A stretch of DNA of 64,000 bases from Turritopsis dohrnii (Eukaryota; Cnidaria; Hydrozoa; Anthoathecata; Oceaniidae): the NCBI GenBank assembly GCA_027922465.2, contig BQMF02000383.1:248001-312000 (forward strand), read 5' to 3'. Both the position numbers and the translations under genes were made by a program. This document shows, piece by piece, positions 11,221 through 23,064 of this stretch. Below the pieces are notes generated by a model that worked only from the letters and a program-made list of their open reading frames with translations, had not been told where the DNA came from and did no database searches. Position 1 is the stretch's first letter. Each line of letters begins with the position of its first letter.

Positions 11221-12094
11221 CTAGCCGCCAAGGCGGCGTCGCTCGCCGCCCATGTCCACCTGCTCTGTATCACTATATCAATAAACGTCAAATTTCCTTA
11301 TAAACGGCTCGTACAACTTGTGTTCAACCAGAAGCAGATTCGAATTCACAACCTCTGGTAAAACCAATCTTTTATCAGTGTGACAATACACTCAAAACGT
11401 ATAGAGAGAAAACTTCAACTTTTTATTAACTTTTGTTTTAAAAAAGTTACGCGCTCTAATATGGGTGCTATCAAACGTAAGGGGGAAATGGTATCTCTTT
11501 TAAAAAGATCACACGGGAGGAGAGAAAAAAGGCACGTGCTAAATGAATAAAGTGAATAAAAAAAACGTTCGATTTGATTAAAATAGATTAAAAGAAATCG
11601 ATTAAAACAAATTAAGACAACTATTATGACAAAAGCAAAAAAAAAAAGGAGATATTTTGTATCATGATACTCTTTTTTTACCTATCGGTTTTTAAACATT
11701 TTGATTGCTCAAAAAAAAGTTCACCTGTCTCAGACAGGCAGGCAAGGATACGTTAGGATACACTGGTAAACCGCACATGCTGCCACGTTCTGCCACTGCT
11801 GCTTTATGTCCAAAACGTTTAATTAGTTAGTTTCTTTGTATTTAGTTGATGTATTGTTTTCAAAGCCAAGTCAACGTGGAATATAAAATTAACAATAATA
11901 ATAAAAACAAAACGTTATTCCTATTAGTTCATCAGCCAAAGAAAGTCACGTTCGATTGGGGGTTGCAATGTATTTGCTTCGAACTCACGTCGCACACACA
12001 AAAAAAATAATTTCGCTCACAACTCAATCTACCATTTTGCGTGACTTACAAACAAACAAACAAACAAACAGAGAATCGGCTATTAATATATAGA
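11221..12094 (-). mobile_element. Helitron family B copy 2
   Basis: 874 bp. Left end is CTAGCCGCCAAGGCGGCGTC; on the minus strand this gives stem GGCGGCG, loop AGCGA, stem CGCCGCC, then TTGGCGGCTAG. Right end is TATTAATATATAGA. It is highly similar to copy 1 throughout and joins copies 1 and 3 with no spacer. Confidence 0.85.
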
Positions 12095-12271
12095 CTAGCC
12101 GCCAAGGCGGCGTCGCTCGCCGCCCATGTCTACCTGCTCTGTATCACTGTATCAATAAACGTCAAATTTCCTTATAAACGGCTCGTACAACTTGTGTTCA
12201 ACCAGAAGCAGATTCGAAGTCACAGCCTCTGGTAAAACCAATCTTTTATCAGTGTAATAATACACTCAAAA

Positions 12272-15128
12272 CAGAGGCGGACCGAGACTTAGTCAACCTA
12301 GTCAGTGTGACTAGGTGAAAAACTCAAAATGTTTGTACTTCTTCTTTTTGTACGCACTTCCGCTCTCTTACGGCTTTCGTAAAAGTCGCTACTACTGCGC
12401 TTTCTCCAGTCTTGGACAATTGTTCCTTTTGTGATTACGGACCAGGCTATAGTTCTTACTTAGTCATATAAAACCCAGGGTACATGTCAAACAGTGAAAA
12501 TAATGGAATCCGAGGGAACCCAAGGTTTATTTTGACTATCTCGCATCCCATAACTCTCTGTTTCTGACTATCTTGCATCCCACAACTCTCTGTTTCTGAC
12601 TATCTTGCATCCCACAACTCCCTGTTTCTGACTATCTTGCATCCCATAAGGCCTCTCTGTGTAATAATTTCACAACAAAGAGTTCGGCCGAAGGTATTAT
12701 CATCCTAAACGTTTGTTCAGTCAAAAGAAATGGCATCCATAAGTTTTATAGAGCAAATGATGGGTAACGGCGACATTACCAAGTTTAGGTCGGTATTTGA
12801 AAAATTAAGGGAAGACTTAGAATAAAAACTGAAAACAATAATTCGTCTGGAGAGGATTTTGAAGAAAAATTAAAGTCGAGATTAGTTCTTCATGATTTTA
12901 CTGCTGAAAAGTTTATACCAGACCGCTTACAATCTGAAAAGAAATTCATCACACTTCAGTAAGTATTAAATATTACAATTGTAGACAATTGACGGTTTTA
13001 AATGACATAAAATACAAATATGTATTGTGTGATGAGTCATGTGTATATAAATTGTTTATAAGCTTGTTTATTTTCTCATAATGTGAAAGACATTGTTGAT
13101 AATGTGTTTGGTACATCAAGTATGACTGATCAGATTAATGTTTCACTCAATATGGTACGTAAGACGTGTGCAAGTAAATAAAAGGATATTAGCTTTATTT
13201 TTATTATGATAATTTGATCACCACCAGCGGACAAGTAACTGCTTATTTAGTTCTGTATCCCTTGCTTTGGTAGGTATATAATAATTCTTTGGTTTACTCA
13301 TTAAGAATTTTGACATTAGAATTATTTCTTAACAGTTCCTATTATGTTAAGCACCCTTGCACAGCCACAGGCATTTCAAAAAGGGAAAGATAATTTCTTC
13401 TATAATTATAAAAATCTGATGGGTTTATTGGTTTCACATTCTGCGTTAGACTCGTGTAAACTTGCAGAAGATTTAATTACAGAAGTGGCTCAAGTTTTAC
13501 TAATGACAAGACTTGGTCAAGCTTTATGGCAATTCTTGGGTTGTCACCAGTCATCTGTAGGCCATTTAGTACCGTTTTCCCAGAATGTTGCACCGATAAC
13601 TTAAAATTTCTATTCAATCAAGTCATAAATCCTAGAAGTGGTGCCTTGTCAAATGGTAACATTCATTTACCATACATGGTCGTAGTTTTTGCATTGATTG
13701 GCTAAATAATTTTAAGTGGCTTTTAAGTGATTTTGTTTACCTTGTGTTCTCTGATAAATTTCCTAACATGACACTTAAAAGTAAGAATCTACTTTTTCAA
13801 GCTGTCAAGGCCCAGCTCAAGTGCCTGTTCTTAGAATAAAAATCATGAAAAGGCATCAGTAGATGGTAAAAAATCTTTTCATCAATACGCCTCATTTCAT
13901 TTATCACACTTCTAGTCAAGAAGCAAAGAAAGACAAATGGTTCAACAAAGTAAGTAAGAATACCACCGAAAAGCGAAACTGTTTATACTCATAATAGATA
14001 TATACCATTTTTCTATGTGGACGTCTTGATTCTGCTAGGGGCCAGTCATTGTTTGGCTAATATGCTCTACCTCCTGTAGGGAGTGTTATATTTTAAAATA
14101 TACTGGGTTTGATGGTATCAAAATGGCTCTGAGAATCCTTGGAATGTTACTTGTAAGATCTTGTGTATTCACATACGTGTGAAAGGATTTTAATCAAAGA
14201 CAGCTTTACACAACACTAAGTCAGCTGACAGGTCAAATGGCTTTGTCATTCATGTATATATATTCACTAAGGTTTTCTTGCATATAATATCTAAGATCTT
14301 TGACAGGTTTTCCGCCAAAAGATGGACTTTTTTTATTTATGTTCTGATAAACTTGATAAGGAAGATGAAATTTATTTGAATTAATCACCAGAAAAAAGAT
14401 TACTTGTGTTTCTTTAATTTTAGCTTTTCTTATTTTCTTTTGTATCTATGGATTCGAAGTTATTCATTACTCATTTTTATTTGAATTTCAACACTATGTT
14501 AATGTTTTTATCAAATGCATGGTAGGATGTGTGCGATGGATGTGTGGAGGTTTTCCATAAAGTGTTAGCTTTCATAAAAGCTCATTTATCAAATGACTTT
14601 CTTAAATGTTGTATATAATATGAAGGGTATATCATTTTAGTTTTAACACATGTATATAATTTTTTTTAACTTTGTTTAATTCGCTTTAGACATGTTATTT
14701 CTTTTTGCCTAAATGTGTAAATCAATGTGCTATGTTGCTGTCCATGTCTGGTTCCATATGCGAACCTAGGCATGCTGATGAAGCCTGATATTGGCAGAAA
14801 CAGTGACTATGAGTGATTGATGTGTATGTAACAAACATCATGGTGTTTTCAATGTAGTTAAGTCAGTAGGCAAAGTGAATAAATGTTCTGTTTTGCATGG
14901 ACATCAGACTAATAAAAAAATGACTTCTTTTTTCTGATCACCTTAATACCCCGTGAAAAGTCTCATAAATGTCTAATGCCAGCAGCCCAACAAGAATTGT
15001 AAGGTTTAGGCAACAAACTTTGTCGAGAAGCGCTACGATATTTTTCGGGAAATCCGGTTATCAATCGGGAAACATGAATGTTCCGATATTTTTTGACTAG
15101 GTGTCCCAAAATTCTCGATCCGCCTCTG
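12272..15128. mobile_element. hAT-like DNA transposon, non-coding or decayed
   Basis: The ends are CAGAGGCGGACCGAG and, inverted, CTCGATCCGCCTCTG. This is a 15-bp terminal inverted repeat with one mismatch and has the CAG-R-GGCGGA form common in hAT elements. CAAAA lies on both sides of the insert, but a full 8-bp duplication is not visible, so the class is tentative. Four 32-bp direct repeats (GACTATCTTGCATCCCA...) fill 12534-12661. Short frames at 12730-12960 and 13344-13604 show no transposase motif that I recognise. Confidence 0.65.
12534..12661. repeat. 32-bp minisatellite, four units
   Basis: Four near-identical units each start GACTATCTYGCATCCCA and, in the first three, end CTCTGTTTCT or CCCTGTTTCT. 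They lie just inside the left end of the hAT-like element, the kind of subterminal position where hAT transposases often bind repeats. That role is an inference. Confidence 0.8.
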
Positions 15129-15830
15129 CAAAACGTATAGAGAGAAAATTTCAACTTTTTATTAACTTTTGTTTTAAAAAAAGTTACGCGCTCTAACATG
15201 GGTGCTATCAAACGTAAGGGGGAAATGGTTTCTCTTCCTAAAACGTTCACACGGAGGAGAGAAAAAAGGCACGTGCTTAATGAATAAATAGAATAAAAAA
15301 ACGTTCGATCAGAACGCTTAACAATTATATAAAAGAAGAAATTAATTTATTAAAAGAAAAGCAAAAAAAAAAAAAAACATTTTGTTTTGATATGATACTC
15401 TTTTTTTACCTATCGGTTTTTAAACATTTTGATTGCTCAAAAAAAAAGTTCAGCCGTCTCAGACAGTCAGGCAAGAGTCAGTGGCAAAAACCGAACATAT
15501 GCTGCCACGTTCTGCCACTGCTGCTTTTTGTCCAAAATGTTTAATCAGTTAGTTTCTTTGTATTTAGTTGATGTACTGTTTTCAAAGCCAAGTCAACGTG
15601 GAATATAAAACTAACAATAATGATAAAAACAAAACGTTATATTCCTATTAGTTCATCAGCCAAAAAAAATCACGTTCGATTGGGGTTGCAATGTATTTGC
15701 TTCGAACTCACGTCGCAGACAAAAAAAGAAATAATTTCGCTCACAACTTAATCTACCATTTTGCGTGACTTACAAACAAACGCACAAACAAACAAACAAA
15801 CAAACAGAGAATCGGCTATTAATATATAGA

Positions 15831-17284
15831 CAAGGAAGCTTTGGAAGTCAATGAGTTTTTTTGAAAGACTGTTTCTTCATTCCCTTTTTTATATACCTTA
15901 TGAAGAAGGCAGCTTTTATAGATATACATTGGGTTGCTATTTTTTCGAAAATGCTTCAGAAATTTACTCTCTAACAAATGTTGATTCTGGAGACATTGGT
16001 GGATACAAAACTTGTGATTTATGCATTTATATGTTTATTCGACTTTAGCAGAATAATGTTTTAACGTTTCATCGTTTTCTAGTAGGTAACATAATAAATA
16101 TAAACAATATTCAGTATGGAAATGGAAAAGGTTATTGAAGTAAAATATTCAATTCACGAGGAGTGCATAAGAAAAAGGAAATTGATGCTTGTGAACATAG
16201 ATAATTCATAACGTATTGGCAGAAATTTGTGACTATTATCGAGGACGAAACTGTTGAAGAAGTAATCATTTCTAAAGTACATTGTTCATGTAGAGAATGT
16301 TGAGGAGGAAACTGTTGAAGAATTAACAATCTTTGATGATACAGATGTAGCGTGTTGATAATGATGTATCAAATTCTATGACAATTCCTCACTTGTTTCG
16401 TACAATAATGCTGTGTTTTTGGTGAAGCTTTTGAAGATACACTGGAATATTGTTATGATTCGTAGTCTTTTCACATCGCAGTGTAACCTTTGAACAAGGT
16501 TTGGAATGAAAAATCATAAATACTTTGAAACAGTTTACTGTGTCATTATAATACTTTACAAAGTTTGTTAGTCCATGTAAACCCAATTATAACTCTGGAG
16601 TAATAAGTTAATAATAATTCACGCAAAGCTACCTGATTTTCTGGGTTTTTTTTACACAAGTAATAAACTTTTTATTCAAAAACTCACTCTGGTGTATGGC
16701 TGCTTTTTCTTGAAAAGGAAATGAAAATTCTTATGATACTAATTTGCTATTAGTATCACATGCTCAAACTTATTTTTTATCTGGTCCGTTTCTCCCAGTT
16801 TTGCAGCCGAGCGGCTTCTTGTTTATTTATCAAATCGTAAAATGGTATATTTCTGGTATTGAAAATTTTAAAACCTGCAGTCCTTCCGGATCGCCTCAGT
16901 ACAAATACTTTACTACCACAAGAATAACTTGAACATTTCAGACTATGATGGAAGAGTACATTTTCTCTTACTCCTGAAGAATGGCAACAACTAACACTTG
17001 TCAGTAAAGTCACGAAGTTAATAAGAAATTGGAAGCTTACCTTCTTCAATTATCTCCCTAATACATCACAATTGCCACAATACAATGAGTTAGATCATGA
17101 AAAATATCTCAGTGGAAAAAGCGTTTAACGAATAAAACTGGTATTCTCTTTGGCAATAGTGAACTCTTACGCAAACGCTGCTGCAAGTAATTACAGCACA
17201 ACAAGATGGAACTTGTGTGGAATATTATGGAGATAATTGAATTAAGGGGACTGTCAATTAGTAAGTTCATTTCTGAACACCATC
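15831..17284. other. Decayed coding debris, no intact gene
   Basis: A 56-codon open frame at 16958-17128 (+) starts TFSLTPEEWQQLTLVSKV and continues through a plausible LIRNWKLTFFNYLPN block to a stop. It reads like the edge of a former protein domain, but no family is certain. Other frames at 15851-16048 and around 16220-16320 (+, acidic) are too broken to name. Confidence 0.35.
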
Positions 17285-18250
17285 TCATGCCGTTTGACTT
17301 TTGGTGCTACTTCTCTTGCGAAACACGATATGAACAGAATTTCTGAAGTTTTTTCCGACGAAACCGTGGAACACAGGATTGATGACAGTCTTACAAACGC
17401 CCGCAAAGAGGGCGTACCATTTCCATTTTTGGCGTCGCAGCTCACCATCAAACGTGGGTGGGAAATATCTTACGACACTTAACAGCCAGTACAAACCAAA
17501 TGGACAGTGCGTGACGAACCAGGTGAAAATTAACCCTCCAAGCATCACTGCGACTCTTCTTCGGTATTTCTGTCGAGCGATGTGGGAAGGATTCTGCTGT
17601 TTCTTAAACAATTCTACCAATGTCAAAACAATGGTTAAAAACATCACTACAATTGCTATGAGAAGTACAATGATGTATAGGACGAAAACATAAATGATTT
17701 TGAAGGGTCGACCCCATTTCCACATTCGCTTACATGACCCTTCTTCACTACTCCAAAATAATATGTTCGGGATATGAAGTAATAAGCCGAGGATCCAATC
17801 TGCAGCTATCAACCTCTTCAACAGCCTTCTTTTAAGACTCTTGTAGAATGGTTTTTTCACTGCGATGAATCGAGATGCTGACATAAAACACATGGTGTGA
17901 ATCGCAACCAGCACACCAACAAAAGCTAACCCATTCCCTTGCACAATACCGCAGATCACGTGTGAAACCGTGGAAGACGATTGGTTCAGATTTTCATGCA
18001 TGTCGATAAGCGCATACGGTAACAAACCAAGTATGAAAACTATATCAGCTGCTGATAAGTTACACAGACACAAGTTAAAATTGTTTTTCTCCATTTTGCC
18101 ATTCAGGTAGGTGATACAAACCAATAAGTTCACAACGAAGCCAGCCAACATTGTTACGAAAAATCCAATCAGAGTTAAGTTTCTAGAAACTGCATTTGAG
18201 AACAACAGTGCGTGTAGAGTGTGATTTTGAGCGTTATGAAAATCGTCCAT
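17285..18250 (-). CDS. Class A (rhodopsin-like) GPCR, intronless
   Basis: 321 residues from an ATG to a stop in one exon. Seven hydrophobic segments lie near residues 25-50, 58-83, 98-124, 145-167, 184-213, 232-258 and 277-300. Family landmarks are visible: Asn41 in TM1 (GFVVNLLV), LSAAD with Asp69 in TM2, Cys100 at the TM3 start paired with Cys173 in loop 2, SRF at 126-128 replacing DRY, Trp152 and Pro161 in TM4, Pro250 in TM6, and NPVFH at 291 replacing NPxxY. N-glycosylation sites N9HT and N24LT lie in the extracellular N-terminus. It belongs at the plasma membrane and couples to G proteins. The ligand is unknown; the altered DRY and NPxxY motifs are also seen in many cnidarian orphan receptors. 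Confidence 0.85.
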   Translation of the reverse strand: MDDFHNAQNHTLHALLFSNAVSRNLTLIGFFVTMLAGFVVNLLVCITYLNGKMEKNNFNLCLCNLSAADIVFILGLLPYALIDMHENLNQSSSTVSHVICGIVQGNGLAFVGVLVAIHTMCFMSASRFIAVKKPFYKSLKRRLLKRLIAADWILGLLLHIPNILFWSSEEGSCKRMWKWGRPFKIIYVFVLYIIVLLIAIVVMFLTIVLTLVELFKKQQNPSHIARQKYRRRVAVMLGGLIFTWFVTHCPFGLYWLLSVVRYFPPTFDGELRRQKWKWYALFAGVCKTVINPVFHGFVGKNFRNSVHIVFRKRSSTKSQTA

Positions 18251-20850
18251 TTTTCTTTCTCTATGAACTTGCGAGAAAATAAAGTTATAAGAAAATGTTC
18301 GGTCGATATCGTGGGATATGTTTTTTTTTTGTTTGTCTTTTTTGTGTTGCTGCAGCTGGTGTTTGGAAGTACTAATTTGTAACGAATGGAAAACAAAAGA
18401 TCTTATTTAAATTTGATTGGGAAATATGTTTGTTTTTGGGTTTCATTATATGCAAAACTGAAAGGAATCTGTAACGTGATAGACGTGGTGTTATACCCAT
18501 TTATGGTATAAAATCATTTCTATGTATATTCAATTAATGAAATCCTTTTACTTCGAAATGAATTTCAATAAAAAAAATATCGTTTAAGACTCTTTTATTG
18601 ATTCAAAAGCCTTTTCACCAAAGTCGTTCAGGGTCACATGACTTTTCACATGGAGGGTTTATGTTTATGTAAGAGGATTCAAACATTACATTCGGACGGT
18701 GAAAACACTTATAAAAGTATTTGTACAAATGAGGCTAAGCCCGAACCTTACCCTCACTAACCCAGACACATTTCACAAGGTTTACACCGTAAAGTTTAAT
18801 GTTTGAATCCTGTCCCATAAACTGTATGTTATACAAGAATTTGGGTGGTGACGTAATCTATTGTAGAAAATAATGTCATATTGTGGTTTCAATATAATGT
18901 AGAAAGTTACATTTTGATTTAGAAATTAATAATTGTAATAATTAAGCCTAAGAATGAAAAAGACATACTGAAACCACGTCACTGAAATATTTTCTAATGT
19001 GACATTATTTTCTTATTACAGATCTTTGTATTCGTTGACATTTATTCCCAACGTGTCCCGTATTGCATTTCTTACCTCGATTTTCGTTGCTTTCATCCTT
19101 GCCGTGGTGCCGTTAAGTCTAATATGCAAAGCTTGTGGAAGCAAATCTCCCAGCCGGTACATTTGTTAAAAAAATCACTGTGAAGGAGTGCATTTCTATA
19201 GAAATATACGCACAATTTTAAGCTAAATGCTCTTTGTCGTGCCATACCTTAATGGGATGAGTCATCAGGCTCGATTTGACAAACTAGATCTGTAGTAGAG
19301 AAAGTAACATCAATCGCGTTTTATGATTTGACCAATCGAGGTATTTTTGTTTTAGCTGCACGTATGTAGTCGCTCGCTATTACTGACTTTAACACTTTCG
19401 GAATTACTTTTTTGCAATTGGTGGCATTAACAGTATAAAAGTCAGAACAATTATTGCAATTGTTGCTTTTTATAATGATAGTCCAAAAGAAGAAATAAAA
19501 TAACGAAAGTTTGGGAATTGAAACCCTCAATAACTGTTGTTGCGGAGTTTAGACAGGACACATTAGCCTAACAATCTGACATTCTGCCTAATGTTTATTT
19601 TCTCAATGGAATCTTGTAGAGGAGACCTCAAACTACCAAAATCTTCCAGGTGACTTTTTTGGAAATGCCTGTATGTCACGTGATTGATGACGTCATAATT
19701 CAGGGTCAGTAAAAATTTTATCTTCTCAAAAGTCATATTACTAGCATGTAGCTTTAGCTAAAATTGCCCCCGCGCTCAAGCATTAAAATTTGTACACACA
19801 GCAAGCTATACATTGCAAGCCTATACAACGGAAACAAAAACAAACAAAACTGTGTTACTTTTTGTTATCTCTTAGGCCTATGTCACACTGATGCTAATAT
19901 ACCTTTCAAAAAGTGTAAATAAGGCTTAACAAGTAATGTCAGAAAGTATTTGCTACAAACAAAAGAATTGTGTGAACTAAAACCATGGATACGTATTTTA
20001 TAATCAAAATAAGATTAAGATTTGTTAAAGAAATTCTGTAAGAACCAAAAGAAAAAAAAACAGACTCTTTCAAAAAACAAATTAAAGCGAAAAATCCATT
20101 AGAAATCTGCGTGTCAAACTTTGATTCGAAACAATAGTCAAAGTTTACATAAAATAGCAAGAAAAAAATATAACAAGATGCCCTTACGGGCAGAAAGATT
20201 TCTGCAAAAACTGAAAGCTGAAAACTGAAAATATGAAAAATGAAATACTATAATAGCGTTCATGGAACTTGAATGATTTTGAATCATTGAATGTTTTAAT
20301 AATTTCTACAATACATCACATTCCTAATTACATGCTTCTCAGGACATTTTGAAGGCATAATTGACACAATGCGAAACTTTATTATAATGTATATATACTG
20401 CCAATAAACTGAACGACATGTTTGTTGATACAAGATAATATAAACGATACATGGACCCTTTCAGATATCTTAATGAGTATGCTCGTAACTCATTAACTCA
20501 AAACATTTTTCCAAGAACATATAAATTTTGATCATGCAAAAATACATTCATATACATTCATATCGACTAAAATCAACATAAATAAATAACTCAAATCAGA
20601 AATTTCTGTTTTAGTTTGATTAGCAATATGGCATGCACTTACATTCTTTATGTCAGTTGAAATTCATGATCAGTTTAAAAAAGATCTTTAGGAAATTTAA
20701 GAAAAGTTGAATGATTTTTACAACATAACATTACATTTCTGATTACATATGCACCCAGAGGCATTGCAAAACTGTAATTGACACTATGCGAAACACCTTT
20801 TAATTTGCTATTGTGATTAGGAAAGCCATTTGTAATGAAGGACATCAATA
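18251..20850. other. No gene recognised
   Basis: Mostly unique AT-rich DNA. A block at about 18752-18830 (CTCACTAACCCAGACACATT...) is a diverged copy of sequence near 2390 and 3426. A 48-codon minus-strand frame at 19016-19162 was considered and not called. No splice-consistent exons were found. Confidence 0.4.
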
Positions 20851-20852
20851 TA

Positions 20853-21476
20853 CAGTGTGTTTCGTAATGTTGGAAATGGAAATTTTGAAGTTGTTTTTTT
20901 AAATAAATATACCGAATTTCAAAATAATTTTTACATTAATGGAAAGCCATTTTCAAGCTCTTTCGGCTAGTATATTTGTGTGAAAAATGAAAAAGTGAGT
21001 TTTGAAAAAATAAAGAAAATGTCATCGAAAAATGTAATTAAATTTTTAATGGTCGATTAACACGTAGTTTAATTACATCGTGCTTATTGTTTCAAAACAC
21101 TGAATCCATTCAAATTTGTTATTAATTTTATGTTTGCGCTGAGATCCCCAAATTGATATTTTAAAACATAAAAGTTTAACGTTTTTCGTGAACACACAGC
21201 TTAAATTTGTTTATTGTTTTCCAAATTGCTGTCATTGTTTCAAAAGATCTTTTCTTTTCATTTACATCTTAATCGACCATTAAAAATTTAATTACATTTT
21301 TCCAAGACATTTTCCTTATTTTTTCAAAAACCACTTTTTCATTTTTCACGAAAACATACTATCCGAAAGAACTTCAAAATGGCTTTCCAACGGTGTAAAA
21401 ATTGTTTTGAAATTCGGAATATTCATTTAAAAAAACAGCTTTAAAATTTCCATTTCCAACATTACGAAACACACTG
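20853..21476. mobile_element. MITE with about 215-bp TIRs and TA duplication
   Basis: A 624-bp element starts CAGTGTGTTTCGTAATGTTGG and ends CCAACATTACGAAACACACTG, flanked by TA at 20851-20852 and 21477-21478. The inverted similarity extends about 215 bp inward on each side (for example AATTTTTAATGGTCGATTA against TAATCGACCATTAAAAATT) around a core of about 190 bp without coding. TA targets and the CAGTG terminus suggest a Tc1/mariner-type parent. A solo relative of the right arm is at about 33760-33917. Confidence 0.85.
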
Positions 21477-21479
21477 TAT

Positions 21480-22581
21480 AACTTAAAAACAGATCAAACA
21501 TTAAAACATTAAAATATCATCAAACATTAAAACATTACATTAATTTTTGATGTTGGAGCTGAGGAGGACTCTAAGCTGAGCTTCAGTATCCACAGCTTAA
21601 AAAGAATAACAGCCCATACATGAAACAAACGAAGATGTTTTGTGTTTTCACTAAAAACAAACAAGTATATACCTTTTCGACTCTTCTGTTTACAAAACGT
21701 TGAAATCTTCTTTAGAAAAGAATAATCACAGTTCAAGATAATTCGAAGTTTCTTCTATAATATGCTCTTAAAAATCCATTTAGTATTGACCAAAGAAACT
21801 TGTAAATCTAAAAGGTTTTCTTCGCTCAGCGACATGCGTTGCACGGCGTTTTGGTTTCATGTAAACGCACGCATGAATTTTCAAAAAACCGCTAGGTTTG
21901 GACAGCAGAAAAAGAAAAACAAAGCCGGTTGTAATAGCTTTCTTGCTTTCGCAGAAATCTAAAAAGGTTTTATTGATCATGATCACACCAGGTTTGAAGG
22001 ACAGAAAGAAGGAAAAATACAAAGAACGACAATTTGTAGGATTTCTTGCATACACAGAAATCCAATTAAAATCTTTTTAAGGCATGATCCGCCAAAAATC
22101 AGTGCATTGAATAAAATTTATTGATTGAAAGATTTAGAGCTAAAACATATACAAAAATAAAATGTATTGTTGGCAAAATTTCAGATTTCAAGCTGTGCTT
22201 CAAAATCCGTTCACTTCACTAAAACAACACAAACGCAATATGAAAAATGTCTAAGCAATTTTAGCATACGAACTAAATAACATAAATAAACATAAATAAC
22301 ATAGTATAATAGTATAGTAATAGTACAATAATAAATTAGGAAAAAAACATTCCCACCTACGGTACCATGCTTTGACATGGGTAAAAAGCAAAGTCAGCTA
22401 ATAATTGTATACTACCGTGTAACGTCAACACGAAAGTTGGAGGATGATGATGAAGATGAAGAACAAAATCGGAAACTGACATTCGCCTATATCGTAAAAC
22501 TACTATGCCTCCTCGCTCGCTTACGCTCGATGCGGGGGCAATTACCTATCAATTGAAAGATCTTTTGAAATGGAACAAAAA
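21480..22581. other. No gene recognised
   Basis: Short overlapping frames occur on both strands at 21762-22080, but none has a recognisable domain or splice context. An ATA-rich low-complexity stretch lies near 22285-22340. Confidence 0.4.
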
Positions 22582-22641
22582 TTGAAAGGAAGGTAACCGC
22601 TCGTTCTATTAGTTACACAGACCCAGTTCGAAGGAAAACTC

Positions 22642-22714
22642 CGAACCAGGCGGGATTTGAACCCACGACCTAGGAATTCTAGTCCTATCGCTCTACCAAC
22701 TGAGCTACCGGTTC
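22642..22714 (-). tRNA. tRNA-like sequence (possible pseudo-tRNA or SINE head), left arm
   Basis: Folds as a cloverleaf. The acceptor stem is GAACCGG with CTGGTTC (one G-T pair), the D stem GCTC/GAGC, the anticodon stem TAGGA/TCCTA with loop CTAGAAT, and the T stem GTGGG/CCCGC. The A box (TAGCTCAGTTGG) and B box (GGTTCAAATCC) are intact. The anticodon would be AGA (Ser), but there is no long variable arm and two bases instead of one separate the D and anticodon stems. A genuine tRNA-Ser is therefore unlikely. Confidence 0.45.
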
Positions 22715-22991
22715 ATGGTATTCAATCCTCATTATCGATATGTAACTAGTGTTGCAGAGAAATCCATCTCCGACGTGATGTTATTGTGATTCGTGTTGGA
22801 ATCCACCAACTACTACGATCACGAGTTATCACGAGATAACTTGGAGCATACGAGCATCGAATCAGTGATACAAGGTTTCGCTCCTTCATAGTATGAAAGG
22901 AAGGTAACCGCTCGTTCTATTAGTAACACAGACCCAGTTCGAAGGAAAACTCCGAACCAGTTACATATCGATAATGAGGATTGAATACCAT

Positions 22992-23064
22992 GAACCGGTA
23001 GCTCAGTTGGTAGAGCGATAGGACTAGAATTCCTAGGTCGTGGGTTCAAATCCCGCCTGGTTCG
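22992..23064 (+). tRNA. tRNA-like sequence, right arm of the palindrome
   Basis: Sequence-identical partner of the unit at 22642-22714, on the opposite strand. All four stems and both internal pol III promoter boxes are intact, so transcription by RNA polymerase III is possible. The same caveats apply: the apparent AGA anticodon lacks the serine-type variable arm. I regard it as a tRNA-derived repeat unit rather than a decoding tRNA. Confidence 0.45.

Larger units (their letters stand above)
12095..15830 (-). mobile_element. Helitron family B copy 3, split by an hAT-like insertion
   Basis: The left part is 12095-12271 and the right part 15129-15830. They rejoin as one family B unit when the 2857-bp insert at 12272-15128 is removed. 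The right end is GGCTATTAATATATAGA at 15830, followed by C rather than the T expected for an A|T target. Confidence 0.8.

Noticed and set aside
11082..12235. Overlapping 64-73-codon frames in the Helitron array
   Set aside because: They recur identically in each family B copy because they span the unit junctions; not genes.
13344..13604. 86-codon frame inside the hAT-like element
   Set aside because: No hAT dimerisation, zinc-finger or RNase H-like motif was found, and neighbouring frames are broken.
19016..19162. 48-codon minus-strand ORF (MYRLGDLLPQALHIRLNG...)
   Set aside because: Composition is protein-like, but an upstream stop abuts the ATG and no family or splice partner was found.
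22642..23064. Functional tRNA-Ser(AGA) gene pair
   Set aside because: The cloverleaf lacks the long variable arm of tRNA-Ser and has an extra base before the anticodon stem; a repeat-borne tRNA-like unit is more likely.
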